DNA of 36,960 bases from assembly GCA_001550305.1 (NCBI GenBank), contig LRTP01000468.1, forward strand, positions 1 to 36,960, given 5' to 3'. Position 1 is the stretch's first letter. Every line of letters begins with the position of its first letter. This document shows positions 8,464 through 15,799 of the stretch, in pieces. The notes below the pieces were generated by a model, which saw nothing but the letters and a program-made list of their open reading frames with translations, ran no database searches and had not been told where the DNA came from. The stretch is from Streptomyces diastatochromogenes (lineage in GTDB: Bacteria; Actinomycetota; Actinomycetes; Streptomycetales; Streptomycetaceae). A program made the position numbers and the translations under genes.

Positions 8464-9981
8464 GTGTCTCCCAGAAGAGCCACAGGCCCGCTCGACGAGC
8501 TCGACGATGACGCCGCGCTGCGCGCGCACGGCTATCGGCCCGAACTGGCCCGCCGCATCGGCGGGTTCGGGAACTTCGCGATCAGCTTCAGCGTGATCTG
8601 CATCCTGGCCGGCGGTATGACCTTGTTCGGCTACGGCCTGAACACCGGTGGCCCCGCCGTCATGATCTGGGGCTGGGTCGGCATCGGCGCCATGACGATG
8701 CTTCTCGGGGCTTGCCTGGCCGAGGTGACCTCCGCCTACCCCACGTCCGGTGGCCTGTACTACATGGCCGACCGGCTCGGCGGCCCTCGCTGGGCGTGGG
8801 TGACGGGCTGGCTCAACCTGCTCGGCCTGCTCGGCGCGATCGCAGGCATCGACTACGGCTGCGCGCTGTTCGTCGGAGCGTTCGCCAACTTGCAGTGGGG
8901 CCTGGCGCCCACGCCCGAAACGACGATCGGGATCTTCGCGGCCATCCTGTTGCTGCACGGCGCCCTGAACGCGGCCGGGGTGCGCCTGGTCAACGTCCTC
9001 AACGCGATCTCGGTGTGGTGGCAGGTCGGCGGTGTCCTGCTGATCGTCGGGACGCTCACCCTCGCCCCGGCCCAGCACCAGAGCGTCGGTTTCGTGTTCG
9101 GTCACTTCGCCAACGGCACCGGCTTCACCAGCCCCCTCTACGTGGCCGCCCTCGGCTGCCTCCTGGCCGCGTATACGTTCTGCGGCTACGACGCCTCCTC
9201 CCATCTGTCGGAGGAGACCACCCGGGCACAGATAGCGGCCCCGCTCGGCATCGTCCGCAGCATCGGCTACTCCTGGATCGCCGGGTTCGTGCTCCTGGCG
9301 GGCATGCTGTTCGCCGTTCAGGACTACGCGGGCACCCTGGGCACCAGCACGGGCGTGCCTCCGGCGCAGATCTTCATCGACGTCCTGGGCACCGGCGTCG
9401 CCAAGGATCTGCTGCTCGTCGTGATCGTCGCACAGCTGTTCTGCGGCAATGCGGAGACAGCCGCGGCCTCGCGCATGGTGTACGCGTTCTCGCGTGACGG
9501 GGCGCTGCCGTTCTCCTCGACGTGGCGGCGGGTCAGCCGCCGCACCCGTACCCCCATCGCCGCGGTGTGGCTGTCCGTGAGCGTCGCGCTGGTCCTGGCG
9601 CTGCCGAGCCTGTACTCGCCGACCGCGTACGCCGCCGTCACCGCGATCAACGTCATCGGGATCACGCCTGCGTACGCGATCCCGGTGTACCTCCGCCTGC
9701 GCGTGGGTGACCGCTTCCGGCCCGGGCCATGGCACCTGGGCCGCTGGAGCAAGCCCCTCGGCTGGATCTCCGTCACCTACGTGGCCGTCCTGACCGTGGT
9801 GTTCTGCCTGCCCCAGGCCTCGCCGATCACCGCAGAGTCGTTCAACTACGCGGGCGTCGCCCTGGCCGTCGTCCTGGTCCTCGCCTGGCTCATGTGGATC
9901 ACCAAGGGCAAGCGCGACTACCAGATCCCCACCCTCGGCAGCGAAGCTGAGAACACGGCCCTTGCCAGGGACGTGGTGTGA
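8464..9981 (+). CDS. APC-superfamily amino-acid/polyamine permease
   Basis: 505-aa integral membrane transporter with about 12 hydrophobic spans. GTG 8464 has GAGGA 8 nt upstream. The N-terminus has the APC-type ending of the cytoplasmic tail, GFGNFAISFSVICILAG, followed by EVTSAYPTSGGLYYMADRLG, the signature of the amino-acid/GABA/choline branch of APC permeases, where the 'P-(T/S)-S-G-G-x-Y' loop contributes to the substrate site. YTFCGYDASSHLSEET in mid-protein is also typical of that branch. It ends in a short charged tail. Its TGA (9979-9981) shares one base with the ATG of the glutamine-synthetase-like gene, so import of an amino acid or amine and its glutamylation are probably linked. 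The exact substrate is not deducible. Confidence 0.9.
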   Translation: MSPRRATGPLDELDDDAALRAHGYRPELARRIGGFGNFAISFSVICILAGGMTLFGYGLNTGGPAVMIWGWVGIGAMTMLLGACLAEVTSAYPTSGGLYYMADRLGGPRWAWVTGWLNLLGLLGAIAGIDYGCALFVGAFANLQWGLAPTPETTIGIFAAILLLHGALNAAGVRLVNVLNAISVWWQVGGVLLIVGTLTLAPAQHQSVGFVFGHFANGTGFTSPLYVAALGCLLAAYTFCGYDASSHLSEETTRAQIAAPLGIVRSIGYSWIAGFVLLAGMLFAVQDYAGTLGTSTGVPPAQIFIDVLGTGVAKDLLLVVIVAQLFCGNAETAAASRMVYAFSRDGALPFSSTWRRVSRRTRTPIAAVWLSVSVALVLALPSLYSPTAYAAVTAINVIGITPAYAIPVYLRLRVGDRFRPGPWHLGRWSKPLGWISVTYVAVLTVVFCLPQASPITAESFNYAGVALAVVLVLAWLMWITKGKRDYQIPTLGSEAENTALARDVV

Positions 9982-11384
9982 TGAACGACCAGACAGTCAA
10001 GCGGTCCTGCCAGGCGCCACATCTGCCGGGGCTTCTCTCCCCCGACGAGCTCCGCGCCGCCGTGCACAGCGGAGAGATCACCACGGTGATGCTCGCCGTC
10101 CCGGACATGATGGGACGGCTCAAGGGCAAGCGTCTGGGCGCCTCCGTCTTCCTGGACCGGATGCTGTCCAATGCGGAGGCCTGCGCCTACATCCTGGCCA
10201 CCGACGTGGACATGACCCCCCTGGAGGGCTTCGACCTCACCGGCTGGGACAACGGATACGGCGACGTGTCCGTCATCCCCAGCCAGGACACCATCCGCGT
10301 CCTGCCCTACCTGCCCGGCGCCGCCCTCATCCACGCCGACGTCGCCGACGAGGCCGGCGAGCTGCTCGAGATCGCCCCACGCCACATGCTCCGCACGCAG
10401 CTCGACAAACTCGCCGCCCTCGGGCTGGAGGTCCGCGTCGGCCTGGAGAGCGAGTTCGTGCTCTACCAGGGCAGCCCGCTCCATGCGCACACGGCCCGAT
10501 ACCGGGGGCTTCAGCCCGTGGCCTTCCACAACCTCGACTACGCCCTCGACCATCCCCCGGCCCTCACGGACTTCTTCCAGCACCTGGAAGACGCGCTGCA
10601 CGGCGCCGGGACACCGGTCGAATCGGTCAAGACCGAGGGTGCCCCCGGACAGCTGGAGATCACGTTCCCCTACGGACCGGCGATGACGGCCTGCGACGCC
10701 TACACCGTCTACAAGCACGCCGTACGGCACATCGCGCAACGGCGCGGCATGACGCCCACGTTCATGGCCGCGCCGCAAACCGGTGTAGGAAGCGGCCTGC
10801 ACATCCACCTCTCCCTGCTGGACGTCGCCGACTACCGCAACGCGTTCGCCACCTGCCCGGACGAGGGAGAGCTGCCCGAGACGATGCAGCGGGCCATCGC
10901 CGGGCTGATCTCCGCCATGCCCTACGTCGCCCCGCTGTACGCACCCCACGCCAACTCCTACAAGCGCTACACCCCGCACTCGTTCGCCCCCACCCGCTTC
11001 ACCTGGGGATACGACAACCGCAGCTGCGCCATCCGCGTCACCGGCCACGGTGCAGGCAGACACCTGGAGGTGCGCCTGCCCGGAGCCGACGCCAACCCCT
11101 ACCTCGCGCTCGCCGCCGCCCTTGCCGCCGTCCACTACGGCCTGACCACCGAGCCCGAGCTGCCGCCCCACACCTCCGGGGACGCCTACCAGGAGGTCGA
11201 CGCGCTCCCCGTGCCACGCGACCTCGTCGAAGCCCTGATCAACTTCAACGACAGCAAGATCACACAGAACGCTTTCGGGACGCCCGTCGTGCGGCACTAC
11301 GCCCACGCCACGCAGCACGAGATCGACGCACATCGCAAGCACGTCACGGATACAGAGCTGGAGCGGGGGTTCCTCCGTGCCTGA
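9981..11384 (+). CDS. Glutamine synthetase family ligase (gamma-glutamyl-amine type)
   Basis: 467 aa from ATG 9981 (one-base overlap with the permease stop; an in-frame GTG at 9978 is an alternative). Known: GS-fold enzymes activate glutamate with ATP and couple it to ammonia or, in GlnA3/GlnA4/PuuA-like members, to polyamines or ethanolamine. Seen: LESEFVLY (~155-162) with two metal Glu, PGQLEITF with the third, GSGLHIHLSL (~270) with the metal/ATP His, NSYKRYTP (~324) and HLEVRLPGADANPYLA (~361). All core active-site elements are kept, so it should be catalytic. Pairing with an APC permease and no ammonium-assimilation context argue for an amine or amino-acid acceptor rather than central nitrogen metabolism. 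No PuuD-type amidase or aldehyde dehydrogenase is nearby. It could also serve the nucleoside-like operon downstream (inference). Confidence 0.85.
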   Translation: MNDQTVKRSCQAPHLPGLLSPDELRAAVHSGEITTVMLAVPDMMGRLKGKRLGASVFLDRMLSNAEACAYILATDVDMTPLEGFDLTGWDNGYGDVSVIPSQDTIRVLPYLPGAALIHADVADEAGELLEIAPRHMLRTQLDKLAALGLEVRVGLESEFVLYQGSPLHAHTARYRGLQPVAFHNLDYALDHPPALTDFFQHLEDALHGAGTPVESVKTEGAPGQLEITFPYGPAMTACDAYTVYKHAVRHIAQRRGMTPTFMAAPQTGVGSGLHIHLSLLDVADYRNAFATCPDEGELPETMQRAIAGLISAMPYVAPLYAPHANSYKRYTPHSFAPTRFTWGYDNRSCAIRVTGHGAGRHLEVRLPGADANPYLALAAALAAVHYGLTTEPELPPHTSGDAYQEVDALPVPRDLVEALINFNDSKITQNAFGTPVVRHYAHATQHEIDAHRKHVTDTELERGFLRA

Positions 11385-11385
11385 T

Positions 11386-11488
11386 CACCTCAGTACACGA
11401 CTACCGCGCCTACGACACAGCCAAAGCCCGGCAGGTCTTCGACCACCTCCCGGTCGTCCTCGACGTGGAAGCGGACACCAACTCATGA
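11386..11488 (+). pseudogene. C-terminal stump of an endonuclease/exonuclease/phosphatase gene
   Basis: Directly after the ligase stop, a frame without a start reads 34 codons to TGA 11486-11488: ...ARQVFDHLPVVLDVEADTNS. 'DHLPVV.DVE' is the conserved C-terminal strand motif (S-D-H-x-P-V) of the EEP (DNase I-like) superfamily, whose His and Asp are catalytic. The TGA overlaps the ATG of the next gene (ATGA), as expected if a full EEP gene once preceded it and most of it was deleted. Assignment rests on this single motif. Confidence 0.5.
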
Positions 11489-11790
11489 CAGCGCCGACCA
11501 CGACCAGCAGCGTTCCCGTGACAACCGACCAAGAGCAGGAACCCACGTGGAAGCGGGAGCTGAACCACCTGCCCACGCCGTACCCGCGTGGCACGCCTCT
11601 CACGGGTGATGCGGCCGCGCAATTCACGCTGCGTGCGGTGAACGCGTACGGCATGGGGGCATCGATCCGCGACATTCACGGGCACACGGGCCGCTCGTTC
11701 GGAGCTGTCCGCCTCAGCCTTCTGAAAGCCGGCGTGAGGTTGCGCGGTCGAGGAGGAGCACGCAACGGCGCCCGCCCGCCCGTCGCGTAA
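11485..11790 (+). CDS. Small helix-turn-helix protein
   Basis: 101 aa from ATG 11485, which overlaps the stop of the EEP remnant. The first ~45 residues are Thr/Glu/Pro-rich and probably disordered. Residues ~50-90 form an HTH with the recurrent Streptomyces pattern 'Y..GasIR.i...TGrS.g.vr..L..aGv.LRgRGG' (here AYGMGASIRDIHGHTGRSFG, ending LRGRGG), known from many small DNA-binding proteins of unknown regulon. Followed by a terminator hairpin at 11795-11830, so it ends the preceding transcription unit rather than starting the next one. It might regulate the operon beginning at 11916 (inference from position only). Confidence 0.7.
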   Translation: MTAPTTTSSVPVTTDQEQEPTWKRELNHLPTPYPRGTPLTGDAAAQFTLRAVNAYGMGASIRDIHGHTGRSFGAVRLSLLKAGVRLRGRGGARNGARPPVA

Positions 11791-11794
11791 GACA

Positions 11795-11830
11795 CCCGGC
11801 GCAGAGGGCAGACCCGATCTCTGCGCCGGG
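11795..11830 (+). terminator. Terminator between HTH gene and biosynthetic-type operon
   Basis: CCCGGCGCAGAG (11795-11806), a 12-nt loop, CTCTGCGCCGGG (11819-11830): a perfect 12-bp GC-rich stem 4 bp after the HTH stop. It implies a separate promoter for the gene at 11916, within 11831-11900. Confidence 0.7.
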
Positions 11831-11915
11831 ACTCCACCACTTCATCCACCGAAGCAGGCCGCCGCGAAGTACAAGCCCGGCGGCGCGCCAGTCCTCCCCC
11901 GTTCTGGAGATTCAC

Positions 11916-12941
11916 ATGCTCACTACCCCCGAGTTCACCAGCGCGGAAGGCGCCTACCTGGCCCTTCTCCGACTGGCCACCGAGGATGCCGAACACCGCA
12001 TCGCCGCCCGTGGCAACGACGCCCGCGAGGTCATCGGCGTGGGGTTCCGCCTCTCTGATCCTCGCCAACGCCTGCCGTACCTGGCCGAACGCAAGGCGAA
12101 CCCGGTATTCCAGTTCGCCGAAGCACTCTGGTACCTCGCCGCACGTCGCGACCTGGAAATGATCGGCTACTACGCCCCATCCATGCGCGCCAGCAGCGCC
12201 GACGGCATCCACCTCGGCGGATCCGCGTACGGCCACACCCTGTTCAGCCCGGCCATCGGCGCTGAACAGTCGCCGTTCGACCAAGTCGTGGAATTGCTAC
12301 TGACCGAGACCGACAGCAAGCGCGGCTACCTGCCGGTGTTCGCCGCAAAGGAACTCACCGACCGTCACAACCCCGACGTCGCGTGCCTGGCCGGCCTCCA
12401 CCTTCTCCCGCGTGATGGGAGGTTGCACATGGTCTGCAACATGCGCGCGAACGATCTCGACTGCGGCCTGCTGTCCGACGTGTTCTCGTTCACGATGATC
12501 CAGGAGTACGCGGCCATCCAGCTCGGCCTGCGCCTGGGAACGTACACGCACTTCATCGGGTCCGCCCACGTCAACGACCGCGACTCTGAGCGCGTCAAGC
12601 GCGTCCTGGACGAGGCCGACTCCCGTACCACCGTGCCCGCCTTCGCGTTCCCGGAGATGCCGGAAGACACCACCGCAGCGACCATCGCCCATGTCCTGGA
12701 GCATGAAGAGGCGCTGCGCACCAACCAGCTCCGGTACAACGCCGACCACATCCGGAACCTGGGCCTGCATCCCTACTGGCAGCAGGTGGTGATGCTGTTC
12801 GAGCTGCACCGGCAGATCCAGCACGACCAGACCACGGCTGTCGACCCCGAACTCCTCGCCGCGCTCGCCCCCGGTCCGCGATGGCTCATGGAACGCAAGT
12901 GGCCAGTCTGCGCCGCTGCCCCGGACGGGGGTGCCCGGTGA
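11916..12941 (+). CDS. Thymidylate-synthase-fold enzyme, predicted CMP C5-hydroxymethylase (MilA-like)
   Basis: 341 aa; ATG 11916 with TGGAG 7 nt upstream. Aligns without gaps to E. coli ThyA (from memory) for over 60 residues around the nucleophile. Cys157 = ThyA Cys146 and Arg177 = Arg166 (phosphate) are kept, as are Asp180 = Asp169, Gly184 = Gly173 and His218 = His207. Changed: ThyA Asn177, which reads the uracil base, is Asp188; Ser167 is Ala178; Tyr209 (3'-OH contact) is Asn220. Known: Asp at the Asn177 position switches the fold from dUMP to cytosine nucleotides (T4 dCMP hydroxymethylase, L. casei TS N229D). In the mildiomycin enzyme MilA, Lys133 and Ala176 favour CMP over dCMP; here Lys135 (in DSKR) and Ala178 have the same 43-residue spacing. 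Prediction: methylene-THF-dependent hydroxymethylation (less likely methylation) of CMP. First gene of the operon; GTGA overlap with the next. Confidence 0.8.
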   Translation: MLTTPEFTSAEGAYLALLRLATEDAEHRIAARGNDAREVIGVGFRLSDPRQRLPYLAERKANPVFQFAEALWYLAARRDLEMIGYYAPSMRASSADGIHLGGSAYGHTLFSPAIGAEQSPFDQVVELLLTETDSKRGYLPVFAAKELTDRHNPDVACLAGLHLLPRDGRLHMVCNMRANDLDCGLLSDVFSFTMIQEYAAIQLGLRLGTYTHFIGSAHVNDRDSERVKRVLDEADSRTTVPAFAFPEMPEDTTAATIAHVLEHEEALRTNQLRYNADHIRNLGLHPYWQQVVMLFELHRQIQHDQTTAVDPELLAALAPGPRWLMERKWPVCAAAPDGGAR

Positions 12942-13984
12942 GCGGGAAGCCGATGAACGGCGCCGTGGTGGAAGGCATCGACTTCGAGCACTGGGCGGTC
13001 ATCCTGTGCAAGCCGGATGCCGTGGCGCGCGGCTTGGCCAGCCGCATCCTCGGAATGATCTCCGATGCGGGCATCGCTGTCTCACACCGCATGGACCTGG
13101 TGGTCCAACCGTGGCAGGCGCACGTCGCCTACCGGGACCTGCTCGCCGACCCCGGCCGCCGCGACCCACACGACCTGCCCGCCTACATCGACGCCGCGTA
13201 CGCAGGCCGCACGGTCACCGTCGCCCTGGCGCACGGTGAACCCGGCGTTCACTCGCGGCTGCGTCATCTCATCGGCCGCACCGACCCGGCCCGGTCCGTG
13301 GCCGGCACGATCCGCGGCGACCTCGGCGACGACAGCGTCGCCGTCGCACAGGCGGAAGGACGCCTCGTCCGCAACCTGGTCCACACGTCAGACGATCCCG
13401 CCGCAGCCCGCTGCGAGTACGGCACCTGGTACGGGCCCGGCCGCAGGCTGCAGGTTTCTGACTTCGACCGGTGCTCGGTGATCCTGTGCAAGCCGGACGC
13501 GGTGGAACGCGGCCTGGTCGATGCCGTGCTTGAGCGGATCGGCGTCGCCGACGTCACCATCGCCAGCCGCATCGACGTCATCGTGCAGGCGTGGCAGGCC
13601 CACGTGCACTACTGGGATCTCCTCGTTGACGCCGACTGGTTCCCCGACCGCGATATCCCCGCGTGCCTGGACGACGCGTACGCCGGTAAAGCGGTGACCG
13701 TCGCTCTCGCCTACGGGAAGCCGGGCATCCACAACCGGCTGCGCCACCTCATCGGCCATTTCGACCCGACCCGCGCAGCGCCCGGCACGATCCGCGGTGA
13801 CCTGGGGAGCGACAGCCTCGACGCCGCCCTCTCGCAGAAGCGTCTCGTGCACAACCTCGTGCACACCTCGGACGATGCCGACGCCGCCCGCCGCGACTTC
13901 GGCACCTGGTTCGGCGCCTCCCACGCCGCACTGCTCATTCCGCCCAAGGAGGTGCTCGATCAGGTCACGCCGGTCGAGCACTGA
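12938..13984 (+). CDS. Tandem double nucleoside-diphosphate kinase
   Basis: 348 aa from GTG 12938 (GTGA overlap with the preceding stop; ATG 12953 is an alternative). Known: NDK transfers the gamma-phosphate of ATP to NDPs through a phospho-His and normally has a single ~140-aa domain. Seen: two complete NDK domains, residues ~15-167 and ~175-327. Each has C-K-P-D-A-V (nucleotide Lys), an R..HLIG.(T/F)DP loop, GTIRGDLG with the phosphate Arg, and (R/H)NLVHTSDD with the catalytic His and preceding Asn. All main catalytic residues are kept in both copies, so both could be active. Position next to the CMP-hydroxymethylase-like enzyme suggests phosphorylation of a modified nucleotide. Tandem NDKs are rare in bacteria as far as I know. 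Confidence 0.85.
   Translation: MSGKPMNGAVVEGIDFEHWAVILCKPDAVARGLASRILGMISDAGIAVSHRMDLVVQPWQAHVAYRDLLADPGRRDPHDLPAYIDAAYAGRTVTVALAHGEPGVHSRLRHLIGRTDPARSVAGTIRGDLGDDSVAVAQAEGRLVRNLVHTSDDPAAARCEYGTWYGPGRRLQVSDFDRCSVILCKPDAVERGLVDAVLERIGVADVTIASRIDVIVQAWQAHVHYWDLLVDADWFPDRDIPACLDDAYAGKAVTVALAYGKPGIHNRLRHLIGHFDPTRAAPGTIRGDLGSDSLDAALSQKRLVHNLVHTSDDADAARRDFGTWFGASHAALLIPPKEVLDQVTPVEH
12981..13917 (+). repeat. 480-bp in-register tandem duplication inside the NDK gene
   Basis: The two NDK domains are offset by exactly 480 bp at both ends: ATCCTGTGCAAGCCGGA at 13001 and 13481, and the catalytic 'CACAC.TC.GACGAT.CCG' at about 13382 and 13862. No net indel separates the copies, and long stretches remain similar at DNA level, which indicates one intragenic duplication of 160 codons followed by point divergence. 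Confidence 0.85.
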
Positions 13985-14006
13985 ACCCCGATCACACGGA
14001 GACCCC

Positions 14007-15194
14007 ATGGAAATCCCAACGATCGCCAGCCGCACCCTGCCGCTCCTCACCCCCGACCAGACCAAGGGGATGAACCCGGAACTCACCGACCCGGTCGCCT
14101 ACCGCAAGTCGGGCATCTCCCTGAACCACGTGATCGGCTGCCCTCTCGACTGCGGGTACTGCGTACGCCATCTCTTCCAGAACTTCGAGATGAAGGTGCC
14201 GCGCGCCCTGATGAGCGACGAGGAAGCAGTGGCGCGGCTGCTTCGGCACCCCTTCTTCCGCCCGCACGCCACGCCCATCCAGCTCTTCAACCGGGCCACC
14301 GACCCGATGCTCCCCGCGGTCAAAGGGCACACCTTCAACGTGTTACGCCTACTGAACGAGCAGGGCCTGACCAATCACGTCCTGATCATCACGCGTTGGC
14401 GCGTGACGCCCGAGGACTGCGCGGTCCTGAACTCCTTCACCAACCTCCGGCTGACGATCCTGGTCACCCACTCGGGCATCGACCACCCCCAGATCGAGCC
14501 GGTGGACTCCAGTATCGCGGCCACAAGCCTGCGCACGCTGTACGAGCACGCGGAGCACTACCGCACCATCCTGTACTGGCGCCCGATCGTCCGCGGTCTC
14601 AACGACACCGACGAGCACCTTTCGCGCGCTCACGATCTGTCCCAGTACGCGCACGCGACCGTGTTCACCGGCCTGTTCTTCAAGGACGAGATCGCCGCCT
14701 ACTACGAGGCCCACGGGCTCCCCATGCCGTACGACGACACCGCCCGCCGCAAGATCACACCGGAGATCGCCGAGCGGCGCATCCTCGACGCATTCCGCAA
14801 GCCCGGAAACTCCAAGACGCCGTACGGGCACCTTTTCCGCAAGACGAGCTGCGGCGTGGCCTTCGCCCACCAAGAGGCCGACTACAACGGCCACTACGGC
14901 ATCCAAGAGGTCTGCAGCATCTGCCCCTTGGCACAGATCACGTTGTGCAAGGCGGCGTGGGTCAGGCCCGACCTGGCCGAGGTCACCCGCCACGCGCGTG
15001 CACTCGGTGCGACGGGGCCCGTCGAGATCGACGAACGCGCCATCATCGTGGAGGGCCTGGACGGACCGACGCGCAACTACCTCCAGCAGGTGTTCGGCTT
15101 CCAGTGCCACGACCGGAACAACCCCCATCTCTACCGCCAGCACGGCCGGGCCCCCATCGGCTGGGAGGCGGAGAACGGAACGCCGACACCATGA
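14007..15194 (+). CDS. Radical SAM enzyme, SplB/photolyase-like branch
   Basis: 395 aa; ATG 14007 with GGAG 6 nt upstream, 22 bp after the NDK stop. HVIGCPLDCGYC (~41-52) gives C-x3-C-x2-C for the [4Fe-4S] cluster that cleaves SAM. The surrounding 'N...GC..dC.YCy.....' strand and the later IQLFNRATDPMLP resemble COG1533 (DNA repair photolyase/spore photoproduct lyase-like) proteins rather than SPASM peptide enzymes. A second Cys group follows: TSCGVAF (~278), EVCSIC-x7-C (~305-317) and GFQC (~368), possibly an auxiliary cluster or zinc site. Residue 113 is a TTA Leu codon (14343-14345), indicating bldA-dependent expression. ATGA overlap with the next gene. In this context a nucleoside or nucleotide substrate is likely (inference); the reaction is unknown. 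Confidence 0.8.
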   Translation: MEIPTIASRTLPLLTPDQTKGMNPELTDPVAYRKSGISLNHVIGCPLDCGYCVRHLFQNFEMKVPRALMSDEEAVARLLRHPFFRPHATPIQLFNRATDPMLPAVKGHTFNVLRLLNEQGLTNHVLIITRWRVTPEDCAVLNSFTNLRLTILVTHSGIDHPQIEPVDSSIAATSLRTLYEHAEHYRTILYWRPIVRGLNDTDEHLSRAHDLSQYAHATVFTGLFFKDEIAAYYEAHGLPMPYDDTARRKITPEIAERRILDAFRKPGNSKTPYGHLFRKTSCGVAFAHQEADYNGHYGIQEVCSICPLAQITLCKAAWVRPDLAEVTRHARALGATGPVEIDERAIIVEGLDGPTRNYLQQVFGFQCHDRNNPHLYRQHGRAPIGWEAENGTPTP

Positions 15195-15799
15195 ACTTCC
15201 AGTCCTGGCCGCAGCGTGTGCTCGTCGTCGACGTCGAAGGCAACGGTACGAACCCGCCCGACCTCGTCGAGATCGCCGCCCTGCCTGTCCGTGACGGTCA
15301 GCCGGACACCAGCACGGCCGGGGCGTGGTTGATCCGTCCGCAGCGCCCGGTCACGGCGCGCGCGGCCGGGATCCACGGCCTGACCAACGCGCTTCTGGCG
15401 GACAAGCCCGGGTGGGCGGAGCTCGCCGACCAGGTCCACGACTTCTTGGGCAGAGACTGGATCTGCGCCCACAACGCGCACGTCGACTACCGGGAGCTCA
15501 GCCGTCACCTGCCGAAGTGGGAGCCGGCCGGGGTCATCGACACACTGCGCCTCGCCAAGGCGACGTACACGGCCCTGCCCTCGTACACCCTCGACGCCCT
15601 GATCAAGCAAGTGAAGCCCGACCTATCGGACGCCCCACGCGTCGGCAGGCACCGCGCGGCCTTCGACGCCTACGCCACGGCACAGCTCCTTCTCGCCATG
15701 GCCGACCGCTACGAGAGCTGGGAACAGCTCATCACCGCGGCAGTCCCGCCCAGCCTCCCCGGCGCCCCCGAACCAGAAACGGAGCCAACCCTGTGGTGA
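15191..15799 (+). CDS. DEDDh 3'-5' exonuclease-fold protein
   Basis: 202 aa; ATG 15191 overlaps the radical SAM stop (ATGA). DnaQ/RNase T-like fold with all five signature residues: VLVVDVEGNG (Asp and Glu of motif I, ~11-20), AHNAHVDYREL (Asp of motif II), and GRHRAAFDAYATAQLL (His-x4-Asp, motif III). It therefore should bind two metals and hydrolyse 3' phosphodiesters or nucleotides. The motif I spacing D-x-E is canonical. The last ~25 residues are Pro/Glu-rich and probably disordered. Placed in a nucleotide-modifying operon, it may trim a short nucleotide conjugate or release nucleotides rather than proofread DNA (inference). Confidence 0.85.
   Translation: MNFQSWPQRVLVVDVEGNGTNPPDLVEIAALPVRDGQPDTSTAGAWLIRPQRPVTARAAGIHGLTNALLADKPGWAELADQVHDFLGRDWICAHNAHVDYRELSRHLPKWEPAGVIDTLRLAKATYTALPSYTLDALIKQVKPDLSDAPRVGRHRAAFDAYATAQLLLAMADRYESWEQLITAAVPPSLPGAPEPETEPTLW

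Noticed and set aside
8428..9735. 435-codon minus-strand frame opposite the permease
   Set aside because: Composition is Arg/Asp/Gly/Gln-rich, typical of an antisense shadow; the plus strand encodes an unambiguous membrane transporter.
9918..11342. 474-codon open frame on the minus strand opposite the glutamine-synthetase-like gene
   Set aside because: It mirrors a gene with all family motifs in the plus strand. Long antisense frames are expected in high-GC DNA, and this one is Gly/Val/Asp-rich with no recognisable motif or RBS.
11916..12941. Annotation as an ordinary thymidylate synthase (thyA) for dTMP
   Set aside because: The base-recognition Asn is Asp and two sugar-pocket residues differ, so dUMP methylation is not the best prediction.
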